From: Candidatus Sulfotelmatobacter sp. | GTDB taxonomy: Bacteria; Acidobacteriota; Terriglobia; Terriglobales; Acidobacteriaceae | DNA length: 8,859 nt | Direction: 5' to 3' | NCBI GenBank assembly: GCA_030045935.1 | Contig: JASIEN010000788.1 | Span: 1-8,859, forward strand | In this document: positions 1 to 6,028 of the stretch, piece by piece | How the letters are laid out: every line of letters starts with the position of its first letter | Position numbering within the stretch: position 1 is the first letter of the stretch | The notes under the pieces: model-generated | The model's database searches: none | What the model saw: the letters and a program-made list of their open reading frames with translations, nothing else | What the model was told of the DNA's origin: nothing | Translations under genes and position numbers: made by a program

Positions 1-75
1 GATATAGAGGGTCGGCTCGGTCGAGTGAGCGGCCTGATGCCGAGGGATCGGCATCGGCTGGTGCAAATCCTTCAT
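1..75 (-). CDS. Possible 5' end of a minus-strand gene cut by the window edge
   Basis: An ATG on the minus strand (bases 75-73) opens 25 codons without a stop to the window edge. The peptide begins MKDLHQPMPIPRHQAAHSTE and most codons end in G or C, as in the confirmed genes here. An in-frame TAG lies four codons upstream, so the gene, if real, starts here. Against it: there is no Shine-Dalgarno at the right distance (a GGAG lies too far upstream), and the stretch is too short to recognise a family. A plus-strand frame over the same bases (25-222) is Arg/His/Pro-rich and looks like a shadow. Function unknown. Confidence 0.3.
   Translation of the reverse strand, partial: MKDLHQPMPIPRHQAAHSTEPTLYI
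36..55. repeat. Perfect 8-bp inverted repeat with GGGA loop
   Basis: GATGCCGA (36-43) and TCGGCATC (48-55) are exact reverse complements around a 4-base GGGA spacer. The stem can extend by a G-U and a C-G pair (34-57). On the plus strand the loop fits the GNRA tetraloop pattern. It lies inside the possible minus-strand reading frame, has no T-tract and matches no RNA family I know. A hairpin of this size can arise by chance in a window this long. Confidence 0.4.
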
Positions 76-196
76 GGGCGGAGTCTAACACTCCACGGGA
101 TCGAAGAGGCAGCGACGGGGCCGGCTCACATATCGCACGCAGGCAGGCGAATTCGCCCCGGCAGCGCAAGGCGCGGCGATTGTTTCCGCCCCACAA

Positions 197-225
197 TTGA
201 CGCGATTGAATCCCCACCCTAGAAT
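197..225 (+). promoter_or_regulatory. Sigma-70-type promoter of the FmdB gene
   Basis: TTGACG (197-202) and TAGAAT (220-225) match the -35 and -10 consensus at five of six positions each, with the ideal 17-base spacer. Transcription would start near 232, giving a leader of about 20 bases before the ATG at 252. It is the best promoter match in the window and points at the gene immediately downstream. Confidence 0.65.
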
Positions 226-251
226 CGAAGAAACAATTTCGACCATCACTC

Positions 252-569
252 ATGCCACTTTACGAATATCAGTGTGAAAAATGCGGTCACCGCTTTGAAA
301 AGATCCAGAAATTTTCCGACAAGCCGATAAAGAAGTGCCCCGAGTGCGGCGGCCGGGTGAAACAACTGATTTCTCCGCCCGCGGTCCAATTCAAAGGGTC
401 GGGGTGGTACGTAACCGACTACGCAAAGAAGTCCGGCGCGCCTTCCTCAAGTGAGAGCGCAAGCGGGGACGCGAAGAAGGAAACCAAGGCGGAGACGCCG
501 GCCAAAGAAGGATCCGGCAAAGAAGCTGGCACCAAGGATTCGCCCAGGAAGTCAGGGAAACAAAAATAG
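252..569 (+). CDS. FmdB-family zinc-ribbon protein
   Basis: This is a small protein of the FmdB / putative regulatory zinc-ribbon family (105 residues). It opens with the family signature MPLYEYQCEKCG. Two CxxC knuckles, Cys8/Cys11 and Cys29/Cys32, should bind one zinc ion. The conserved FKGSGWYVTDY segment follows at about 47-57. From about residue 60 to the end the chain is rich in Lys, Glu, Ser and Gly, has no hydrophobic core and is probably disordered; such tails vary widely in this family. The molecular role is not firmly established; the founding member was proposed to regulate formamidase/amidase genes. The start is fixed by the signature. No strong Shine-Dalgarno is visible, although a good promoter lies just upstream. 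It is monocistronic and convergent with the peptidase gene. The family call is secure; a cellular role is not. Confidence 0.92.
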   Translation: MPLYEYQCEKCGHRFEKIQKFSDKPIKKCPECGGRVKQLISPPAVQFKGSGWYVTDYAKKSGAPSSSESASGDAKKETKAETPAKEGSGKEAGTKDSPRKSGKQK

Positions 570-582
570 TTCAACGCTTCGT

Positions 583-618
583 GTCAGGGCACTCCTTCAG
601 GTGTTCTGCCGGGCTGAC
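583..618. terminator. Weak hairpin between convergent fmdB-type and peptidase genes
   Basis: GTCAGGGCA (583-591) can pair with TGCC (607-610) plus CTGAC (614-618), giving nine pairs with a three-G bulge and a 15-base loop. It sits in the 71-base gap between two convergent stops, where a shared terminator is expected. Neither side has a T-tract, so this is only a candidate. Confidence 0.22.
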
Positions 619-640
619 GCTCTATAAGAATCTCAGTTCG

Positions 641-2881
641 CTACCTCATCTCTCTCTCGAAATGGTCCTCAATCATATGAAATAGGTGCGTGCGCGCGTC
701 TGTTCCGGAGATGCTATGGGTCTTGTTCGGATAGATCATCAACTGGAACTGCTTGCCGGCTTTGATTAGAGCATCGATCATTTGCATGCTGTTCTGAAAG
801 TGCACGTTGTCGTCTCCTGTACCGTGCACCAGTAACAAAGCCCCGTGGAGATTGGCAGCGTCTTTGTTAACGTCCGACCCCTCGTAACCCTTCCGATCGT
901 CCTTCAATTGCCCCATGTAGCGCTCCGTGTAGATGGAGTCGTAGTTGATCTGATCGGTGACCGGAGCCACAGCCACTCCGGCGCGGAAACGGTCGGAGTG
1001 GGTCAGAGCATAGAGCGTCATTGACCCACCGTTCGACCAACCCCAGATCGCAACGCGGTCTTGATCAAGCTGGGGATACTGCGAGAAAAGCTGATCGAGA
1101 GCAGTGAGCTGATCTTTGAGTTCGATCGCGCCGAACTCGTGGCGAATGGCGGTTTGAAATTTACGGTCGCGTCCGGGGGTCCCTCGATTGTCGACCGAGA
1201 AAATGGCGAAGCCCTTGCGCGACAGAATTTCGTCGAAGGCGCTGGGGGGCTCTTTCAGGACAGTTTGTCCTGCCGGACCGCCATAGATGTTGACGATCAC
1301 CGGTATCTTGCCGCCTGCCGAAGGTTCCGGGGGAAGCAGCAGCCTTCCGTAAAGAGTAGTTCCGTCTTCGGCTTTGAATTCCAAAAATGCCGGCGGGCGC
1401 AATCCGTATTCGGTAATGTCGTCACGCGCCTGCCACACCGGAGAGCAGGAACCGCCTACTGCACAAAGAGTCATGCGTGGGGCGGTGGTCGGACCTGCAA
1501 AAGTTAGTATGTAATGCTTGGCATCGTCAGAGAAATTGCCGGAGGAAAGGCCCTCGTCATGCGTGAGCTGCTGCAAGCCAGTTCCATCGAGCTTGATGGA
1601 AAAAATGTGCCGCTGGCGCGGGTCGTCTTTGTCGGATGAAAAAAAGATGGTGCCAGTGGAATCGTCGATTCCCTCCAATCCGAGCACTTCAAAGTCGCCC
1701 TTGGTGATCTGGTGATCGAGCTTGGCCTCGGAGCCGAGCGGATTCTCTTTATCGAAGCTGTAGAGGTACAAATGCGTGTGGCCGTCGCGCCAGCTCGACC
1801 AAGTGAAGCGGTCGCCGGATTTCAGGATTTTGAAGTAGTCACCCAGATGGGCATTGGCAATGATCCAGGCGTCGGGAGCGCTTTCCGTGAGCACCTTCGC
1901 CGATCTGCCGGATTTCGTGTCAACGAAATACAAATCCATCTGGTCCTGATTGCGATTCAAAACTTCCGCCCAAACGATTCCGTCACGCACCCAGCCAAAG
2001 CGCGGAATGTATGTCTCTTCGTCGCTGGTCAGGGAAATCCAGCGAACCTTGCCGTGATCCGGATCGACGACACCCAATTTCACGACCGGATTCGGATCGT
2101 TGACTTTGGGGTACTTCTCATTGTCTACCGTAGGATGCGTCGGAATCAGATTTGCGATGGGGTAAGTAGGAACCTTGGTTTCATCCATGTGCAAGAAGAC
2201 AATCTGCTTGCTGTCGGGCGACCAGAAATAATTGCTGCGGACGTCCAGTTCTTCGGCATAGACCCAGTCGACCTCGCCGTTGAGCAGATTATCGTTGTTA
2301 TCTTTCGTAAGCTCCCTTTCTTCTTTGCCGTTTATTGGCCGGACGTAGAGATTGTGTTTGCGGTAATAAGCAACATGGTTGCCATCCGGAGAGAATTTGG
2401 GGTCGCCGCTGGGGTCGGAAGCGGAAGTGAACTGCACGGCAGTGTTGGTTGCAAGGTCGTAGAACCAGAGCTGACCCTGCGAGTCGAAGATCAGGTGCTT
2501 GGAGTCCGGGGACCAGAGATAGGCGGCGACGTGATAGCGCGTAAGACGCTCGCGCTCACGTTCGTCTTTTACCTTGTTGTAGTCGGGCGCGAGCGAGGCC
2601 AGTTTGGCCGCGCTGACCAGAACGTCTTTTTTGCCGGTAGCGGCATCGACATACCAGAGTTCGCCATTTTCACCTTTATCGTCGCGCTGGACGTAAGAGA
2701 GCTTCGTTCCGTCGGGGCTCCATTCCAACGCTTCCGGGCCGCGCCCGGTCAAGCCGCCGGGAGCAAAGATGGCTTCAATCGTAAGAGGTTTTGCCGGCGT
2801 CGAAGATTGTGCGAACGTGTGGAGAGAATAAATACAAAAGAGAAAGATAGCGGCTAGACGAAGCGCAATATTTTTTTTCAC
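641..2881 (-). CDS. Exported dipeptidyl-peptidase IV (S9B prolyl oligopeptidase family)
   Basis: This serine peptidase (746 residues) should release N-terminal dipeptides, typically Xaa-Pro, from peptides outside the cytoplasm. It starts with a signal peptide: Lys2-Lys3, a hydrophobic stretch at about 5-22, and a likely cut after TFA near 24. Residues about 35-490 are the DPP IV beta-propeller, with repeated WSPD/FSPDG blade motifs. They include DWVYAEE (205-211), whose paired Glu210/Glu211 match the glutamates that hold the substrate N-terminus. The C-terminal alpha/beta-hydrolase domain (about 500-746) carries YGGP at 533 (oxyanion Tyr), GWSNGG with nucleophile Ser616, HGTGDDN with Asp690 and Asn692, and THS with His722. 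The triad is intact and the length is normal for bacterial members. The start is GTG at 2881-2879, with a weak GGGG upstream. It stands alone, convergent with the FmdB gene and divergent from the miaA unit. The exact peptide substrate is not shown by the sequence. Confidence 0.95.
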   Translation of the reverse strand: MKKNIALRLAAIFLFCIYSLHTFAQSSTPAKPLTIEAIFAPGGLTGRGPEALEWSPDGTKLSYVQRDDKGENGELWYVDAATGKKDVLVSAAKLASLAPDYNKVKDERERERLTRYHVAAYLWSPDSKHLIFDSQGQLWFYDLATNTAVQFTSASDPSGDPKFSPDGNHVAYYRKHNLYVRPINGKEERELTKDNNDNLLNGEVDWVYAEELDVRSNYFWSPDSKQIVFLHMDETKVPTYPIANLIPTHPTVDNEKYPKVNDPNPVVKLGVVDPDHGKVRWISLTSDEETYIPRFGWVRDGIVWAEVLNRNQDQMDLYFVDTKSGRSAKVLTESAPDAWIIANAHLGDYFKILKSGDRFTWSSWRDGHTHLYLYSFDKENPLGSEAKLDHQITKGDFEVLGLEGIDDSTGTIFFSSDKDDPRQRHIFSIKLDGTGLQQLTHDEGLSSGNFSDDAKHYILTFAGPTTAPRMTLCAVGGSCSPVWQARDDITEYGLRPPAFLEFKAEDGTTLYGRLLLPPEPSAGGKIPVIVNIYGGPAGQTVLKEPPSAFDEILSRKGFAIFSVDNRGTPGRDRKFQTAIRHEFGAIELKDQLTALDQLFSQYPQLDQDRVAIWGWSNGGSMTLYALTHSDRFRAGVAVAPVTDQINYDSIYTERYMGQLKDDRKGYEGSDVNKDAANLHGALLLVHGTGDDNVHFQNSMQMIDALIKAGKQFQLMIYPNKTHSISGTDARTHLFHMIEDHFEREMR

Positions 2882-3002
2882 GATAACCCCGAATCAAGAT
2901 TGACGATCGTCGCATTTCGGCGCGAACGAAAGAGTTTACACCCGGGGACGGTGTTGTGGAATGGGCTTGGCCTGGTCCCAGTCATAATTTCGACTCGCGG
3001 CG

Positions 3003-3008
3003 TACAAT
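3003..3008 (+). promoter_or_regulatory. Possible -10 element of the small-ORF/miaA unit
   Basis: TACAAT matches the -10 consensus at five of six positions and lies six bases before the GTG at 3015. A start site at the usual distance would put the mRNA 5' end at or next to that GTG, giving a nearly leaderless message, which fits the lack of a Shine-Dalgarno there. The -35 position (2980-2985, AGTCAT) is poor, so the call is tentative. Confidence 0.35.
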
Positions 3009-3014
3009 TATTCC

Positions 3015-3167
3015 GTGAACCCCCGGCGCCAGAAGGATTCTGCCGGCAAGCAACGCCGGCACGCGGCCTACGCAACTGAAACCTCCGGACTGCTTCTTGT
3101 CGCCCTTCTGCTGCTGATTCTTGTCCTCGTTCGTTATTGGCATGCCATTCATTGGAGCTGGCGCTGA
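3015..3167 (+). CDS. Small single-span membrane protein upstream of miaA
   Basis: GTG at 3015 opens a 50-codon frame ending in TGA at 3165-3167. The product has a basic, hydrophilic N-terminus (VNPRRQKDSAGKQRRHA). One clean hydrophobic helix of about 15-17 residues follows (about 25-40, starting GLLLVALLLLILVLV). The short tail is rich in Trp and His (RYWHAIHWSWR). Basic residues before the helix favour an N-in topology with the Trp/His tail outside. About two thirds of codons end in G or C. The stop lies one base before an in-frame GTG of miaA (3169), an arrangement typical of translational coupling. No Shine-Dalgarno precedes it; a possible -10 six bases upstream would make it leaderless. 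I recognise no family. The alternative is that this is non-coding leader, but an intact transmembrane helix ending exactly at the next gene argues for a real gene. Confidence 0.55.
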   Translation: MNPRRQKDSAGKQRRHAAYATETSGLLLVALLLLILVLVRYWHAIHWSWR

Positions 3168-4110
3168 GGTGGCAACTCCTGAAACCGAGCCGCTACTGGT
3201 GGTCGTACTGGGACCTACAGCCAGCGGGAAAACTGCGCTTGCACTGGCATTGGCGGAAAAATTTGACGGCGAGATCATGAATTGCGATTCGGTCGCGATG
3301 TACCGGGAATTTGAGATTGGAACGGCCAAGCCGACGCGCTCAGAACGATCAGGTATTCCGCATCATCTTTTCGATTGTGTTTCGCCTGCTGCCCACGTCA
3401 CCGCCGGTGAATATGCCAGGCAAGCACGGCAGGTGGTGGAAGAAGTCAATAACCGCAGAAAATTGCCGATCGTGGTAGGTGGAACGGGACTGTATCTGCG
3501 CGCGCTGCTCGAAGGACTTTTTCCCGGCCCGCAACGCTCGGAGGAACTGCGCGAGCGATTGCGTGAGCGTAGGGATCTCTGTGGTTCAAGATATCTTCAC
3601 CGCATTCTTCGCCGTCTTGACTCGGCAGCAGCACAGAAAATTCACAGCAACGATGTGCCCAAGGTGATCAGGGCCATCGAAGTTTGCCTGGCGGCGCGGC
3701 GGAAGATTACCCATATGTGGCGAGAGGGCGGGGGCGATCCATTGACAGGGTTTCGCATTCTTCGCCTGGGGTTGAATCCTGAACGGCAGGCGCTGTATGA
3801 GCGAATTAACCAGCGCGCACGAAAAATGTTTGAAGGCGGCCTTATAGAAGAAACGCGGCTTCTTCTCGACAAGTATGGAAGTGCAGCCTGGCCCTTGTCT
3901 TCGTTAGGTTATCGGCAAGCAGTGCAAGCCCTTCGCGGCGAAATCACGCGCGAGCAGGCGATCGCAGCTGCGCAGCAGGCTCATCGCAATTATGCCAAGC
4001 GGCAAATGACCTGGTTTCGGCGCGAGCCGGATGTGTACTGGCTTGAAGGTTTCGGCGATAGTGCTGCGATTCAAGGTGAAGCAGTGGGCCGAGTTCACGC
4101 GGCAAGATGA
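3142..4110 (+). CDS. miaA: tRNA dimethylallyltransferase MiaA
   Basis: MiaA transfers the dimethylallyl group from DMAPP to N6 of A37 in tRNAs that read codons beginning with U, stabilising codon-anticodon pairing. Counting from the ATG at 3142 (322 residues): P-loop GPTASGKT at 24-31; CDS motif with Asp49, the proposed general base; IGTAKPT at 59-65; GGTGLYLRALLEG from 113; RAIEV near 177; SLGYRQ at 254-259; and YAKRQMTWFR at 284-293. These cover the family from end to end at its usual length. The start is uncertain: TTG 3121 and ATG 3142 lie inside the upstream small gene and lack a Shine-Dalgarno. GTG 3169 follows that gene's stop by one base and puts the P-loop about 15 residues from the N-terminus, as in other MiaA proteins. 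I regard GTG 3169 (313 residues) as a serious alternative. hfq, a frequent neighbour elsewhere, is absent. Confidence 0.96.
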   Translation: MPFIGAGAEVATPETEPLLVVVLGPTASGKTALALALAEKFDGEIMNCDSVAMYREFEIGTAKPTRSERSGIPHHLFDCVSPAAHVTAGEYARQARQVVEEVNNRRKLPIVVGGTGLYLRALLEGLFPGPQRSEELRERLRERRDLCGSRYLHRILRRLDSAAAQKIHSNDVPKVIRAIEVCLAARRKITHMWREGGGDPLTGFRILRLGLNPERQALYERINQRARKMFEGGLIEETRLLLDKYGSAAWPLSSLGYRQAVQALRGEITREQAIAAAQQAHRNYAKRQMTWFRREPDVYWLEGFGDSAAIQGEAVGRVHAAR

Positions 4111-4191
4111 GTATGCTGACGCAAGTTGCCTCCAGATCGTCTGCCAATCGTTAAGCAGTGTCCTCAGAAATTAGACACGGGGTGACGGCGT

Positions 4192-5310
4192 TTATTTGGC
4201 TCCGCCAGTACCGAACGTGACGTTCAATCCGGTAGTCAAAATGATGTCATTTTGTTTCGTACCGACCGGCGGGTTGGAGACGTAGATGTCCCCGAACTGG
4301 TTCTGCCAGCCCAGCCATTTGCTGATCTTCGTAACCGTTCCAAAGCTGAAAGTTCCGCGATATTGCCCGGTGTAGGAGTCGGTCAGGTCGGGAAAGAAAT
4401 AAAAGCTTTCTGTGATAGCAGTGCTCTTCCCCGCCTTCTGCGTCAGTTCTTCGCCGAGCGTTACCGCGGCATATCGATTCGTCACACCATACGATGTGTA
4501 AGTGGGGGGAACCGTGACCGGCGTGACTAACGCCCCATTCGAGTACGTCTCATGCGTGTAGTTCAGACCGGCAAAAAAGTCCAGTGTGGTCTTGTCTGAC
4601 TTAATCGCGTGGTAACCGAGTCCTCCGCCGTAGACCTGGCGCAGGTCCAGCTCCTGCAGCGCATTGCTCATGAAATCGGCGCTCACAAAGCCGAACACCC
4701 GCGGATTGAAATTGCGTTCATATCGAATGCCTGCCGTAATGAGACGGGCTACGGTGGTGGGCGTGGCTAATTCGTTCGTGGTGTCGACCGACGTTGTATA
4801 AATCGAGATCTTGTCCTTCAACGTGGGACGGGCCGCATTAAAGGCTAAGGCCAGGTTGGTGGTTTCGCTGTTGCCGCGTGTAAGTGACAAGCCCACGTTC
4901 GCGCCGCCGTTCCACCCTTCCAGCAAAGTGGGATGCAGCGACTTCTCGTAAGCAAGCTGATCGGCATCGTTGCGAATGGCGACCACCTCGGTTTTTGGCG
5001 TCTCCACCGGTGGGCCGCCAGCAGGAGTGACATCGACCTTGTCGTCGGTTGTTTTGATTAGCCCGACCACGGTCTTACCGCTCTTCAGGGCAACGTGAAG
5101 CGGCTTGTCGGTGACGATTTGGGCGATGGCTGGTAGCTGGATGGTGACGTCGCCGGCGGCATCGGTATGAAGCACGAGGGTTTTTTCATCCGATTTCACC
5201 ACGGTGCCCGTGAGGCGGTCGCCGTTTTTTAAGGCGATGTGGTCTGCGAAAGCAGCCGAGGTCAGTCCAACCAGCACAATGACGGTGATGAACAGGTTTT
5301 TCCGGAACAC
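4192..5310 (-). CDS. DUF481 outer-membrane beta-barrel protein with duplicated SH3-like N-terminal part
   Basis: This is an exported protein of 372 residues. The signal peptide is residues 1-22 (FRKNLFITVIVLVGLTSAAFA, cut before Asp23). Residues about 23-70 and 71-113 look like two divergent copies of a small beta-rich unit; compare IALKNGDRLTGTVVK with VALKSGKTVVGLIK. From about 130 (EGWNGGANVGLSLTRGNSET) to the end the chain alternates polar and hydrophobic residues. It ends in NDIILTTGLNVTFG, as in DUF481 / YdiY-type salt-induced outer-membrane proteins, which are predicted beta-barrels of unknown function. The longest frame begins with TTG at 5331, but a perfect GGAGGT six bases before GTG 5310 fixes the start there. 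The gene is convergent with miaA and co-directional with tatA, 152 bases downstream of it, probably with its own promoter. Location and family are well supported; ligand or function is not known. Confidence 0.88.
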   Translation of the reverse strand: MFRKNLFITVIVLVGLTSAAFADHIALKNGDRLTGTVVKSDEKTLVLHTDAAGDVTIQLPAIAQIVTDKPLHVALKSGKTVVGLIKTTDDKVDVTPAGGPPVETPKTEVVAIRNDADQLAYEKSLHPTLLEGWNGGANVGLSLTRGNSETTNLALAFNAARPTLKDKISIYTTSVDTTNELATPTTVARLITAGIRYERNFNPRVFGFVSADFMSNALQELDLRQVYGGGLGYHAIKSDKTTLDFFAGLNYTHETYSNGALVTPVTVPPTYTSYGVTNRYAAVTLGEELTQKAGKSTAITESFYFFPDLTDSYTGQYRGTFSFGTVTKISKWLGWQNQFGDIYVSNPPVGTKQNDIILTTGLNVTFGTGGAK

Positions 5311-5316
5311 GCACCT

Positions 5317-5322
5317 ACCTCC
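5317..5322 (-). promoter_or_regulatory. Shine-Dalgarno that fixes the DUF481 start
   Basis: The minus strand reads GGAGGT here, a full anti-16S match, six bases before the GTG at 5310-5308. This excludes the TTG start at 5331, which the motif would place inside the coding sequence. Confidence 0.8.
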
Positions 5323-5335
5323 AGAGTTCAAAGTT

Positions 5336-5364
5336 ATTCGACACCTTATGAAATTGGTGTTCAG
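5336..5364 (-). promoter_or_regulatory. Possible promoter of the DUF481 gene
   Basis: On the minus strand CTGAAC (5364-5359) and TCGAAT (5341-5336) are separated by 17 bases and lie just upstream of the Shine-Dalgarno. The -35 matches consensus at three positions and the -10 at four. The location is right but the match is weak. Confidence 0.25.
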
Positions 5365-5462
5365 ATGCTTCCCAGGGAATTGATGACTACACGAAACGAA
5401 CGTGGAACGGGGCTAAGAAAAGCGGCTCGAAGCGGAACAAAATGACAGCGACCGGGCGATGC

Positions 5463-5672
5463 CTAGGCCTTAATGTCTTTATTGTCTTTCGTATCAGTGT
5501 TCTTTTTTTGATCGGCCGACGCTTGCGAGTTGTCCTTCATGCCTTCTTTAAGTGCACGAATCCCCTCACCCAGTCCTTTGCCGAGTTCAGGCAGTTTCTT
5601 TGGACCGAAGATCAACAAGGCGATGGCAAAAATGATAATGAGATGGGTTGGTTGAAACAGGCCGTCAAGCAT
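5463..5672 (-). CDS. tatA: Sec-independent protein translocase subunit TatA
   Basis: TatA assembles with TatC to form the pore that exports folded, twin-arginine-signal proteins across the inner membrane. The product has 69 residues. A short N-terminus with Gln7/His10 leads into one membrane helix (about 10-22). The family hinge FGPKKLPELGKGLGEG (from 22) follows, opening an amphipathic helix to about 46, then a polar Lys/Asp-rich tail. Length and motif order are typical of TatA/TatE; the short amphipathic helix and lack of a TatB-like extension argue against TatB. A GTG at 5702 would add ten atypical residues. GGAGGT (5683-5678) five bases before ATG 5672 fixes the start. No tatB or tatC lies beside it, so those partners must be encoded elsewhere. 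It is divergent from the TPR gene across a 356-base spacer and upstream of the DUF481 gene on the same strand. Confidence 0.93.
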   Translation of the reverse strand: MLDGLFQPTHLIIIFAIALLIFGPKKLPELGKGLGEGIRALKEGMKDNSQASADQKKNTDTKDNKDIKA

Positions 5673-5677
5673 GGGGG

Positions 5678-5683
5678 ACCTCC
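5678..5683 (-). promoter_or_regulatory. Shine-Dalgarno that fixes the tatA start
   Basis: The minus strand reads GGAGGT five bases before the ATG at 5672-5670. It decides against the longer GTG start at 5702, which would put this motif inside the gene. Confidence 0.8.
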
Positions 5684-5713
5684 AGGAAACACACTCCAAC
5701 ACCTATTACGGTA

Positions 5714-5763
5714 CTGGACGGCCAAAGGGAAGTCAAACGCCCTCCTTGGATTTGCACGTCCAG
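5714..5763 (+). repeat. Nested inverted repeat in the tatA/TPR spacer
   Basis: CTGGACG (5714-5720) and CGTCCAG (5757-5763) are exact complements. Inside them CCAAAGG (5722-5728) can pair with CCTTGG (5744-5749) with one bulged A. Together they could form a long interrupted stem in RNA from either strand. On the minus strand it would lie in the tatA leader, on the plus strand upstream of the TPR gene. Confidence 0.35.
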
Positions 5764-5797
5764 GAATGCCTTAGCACGCCTCACAACCCGTTTTACG

Positions 5798-5847
5798 AAC
5801 AGGCTTTCCCCTCAAGAGGCGATCCCTTAGAACAAAGGCCTGTTTTT
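5798..5847 (+). terminator. Terminator-like inverted repeat with T5 in the tatA/TPR spacer
   Basis: AACAGGC (5798-5804) pairs with GCCTGTT (5838-5844), and TTT (5805-5807) with AAA (5834-5836) around one bulged G. The right arm runs into five T (5843-5847). The T-run is on the plus strand, so it would stop rightward transcription, yet no plus-strand gene lies just upstream. It could end a small RNA, act as an attenuator in a long TPR-gene leader, or limit antisense reading from tatA. The loop is long (26 bases), so the structure is uncertain. Confidence 0.35.
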
Positions 5848-5855
5848 CCTCCGGC

Positions 5856-5878
5856 GGGCGGCGAGACCGGAGCCGCCC
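5856..5878. repeat. GC-rich hairpin in the tatA/TPR spacer
   Basis: GGGCGGC (5856-5862) and GCCGCCC (5872-5878) form a perfect seven-pair all-GC stem around a nine-base loop. No T-tract follows on either strand, so it is not a standard terminator. It may be a protein site, a leader structure or chance. Confidence 0.4.
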
Positions 5879-6028
5879 CATTCAGAAAACTTGTGCGAGG
5901 ACCAGTAGACTCGGCACGGGGGAGTAGGGTACTTTCGTTACCTTACCGCGATCGAAGGCAAAGGGGTAGTGTGAGCGTTGTTCGGCTTGCGGCGGTAAAG
6001 CCCAGTCACGCGCGGCGAGCCACCTGGA

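Larger units (their letters stand above)
5673..6028. other. 356-base divergent intergenic region (tatA / TPR gene) with several inverted repeats
   Basis: This spacer must hold the promoters of tatA (leftward) and the TPR gene (rightward), but I find no convincing -35/-10 pair in it. Open frames crossing it (for example plus 5671-6078 and minus 5882-6178) lack coding character. It does contain a paired segment at 5714-5763, a long inverted repeat with a T-run at 5798-5847, and a GC hairpin at 5856-5878, listed separately. No tRNA, SRP RNA, RNase P RNA or known riboswitch motif was recognised. Confidence 0.6.

Noticed and set aside
11..76. tRNA- or cobalamin-riboswitch-like words (GCTC...GAGC, GGTGCAAATCC)
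   Set aside because: The T-arm and acceptor stems do not pair, and the rest of the cobalamin-riboswitch core is absent, so these are isolated matches.
1712..2857. 381-codon plus-strand open frame
   Set aside because: It lies wholly antisense to the dipeptidyl-peptidase gene, whose signal peptide, propeller motifs and triad are intact. The antisense product shows no coherent domain and is a codon-bias shadow.
4158..4178. GTGTC/GACAC inverted repeat between convergent miaA and DUF481 genes as a terminator
   Set aside because: It has only five pairs with an 11-base loop and no T-tract on either side.
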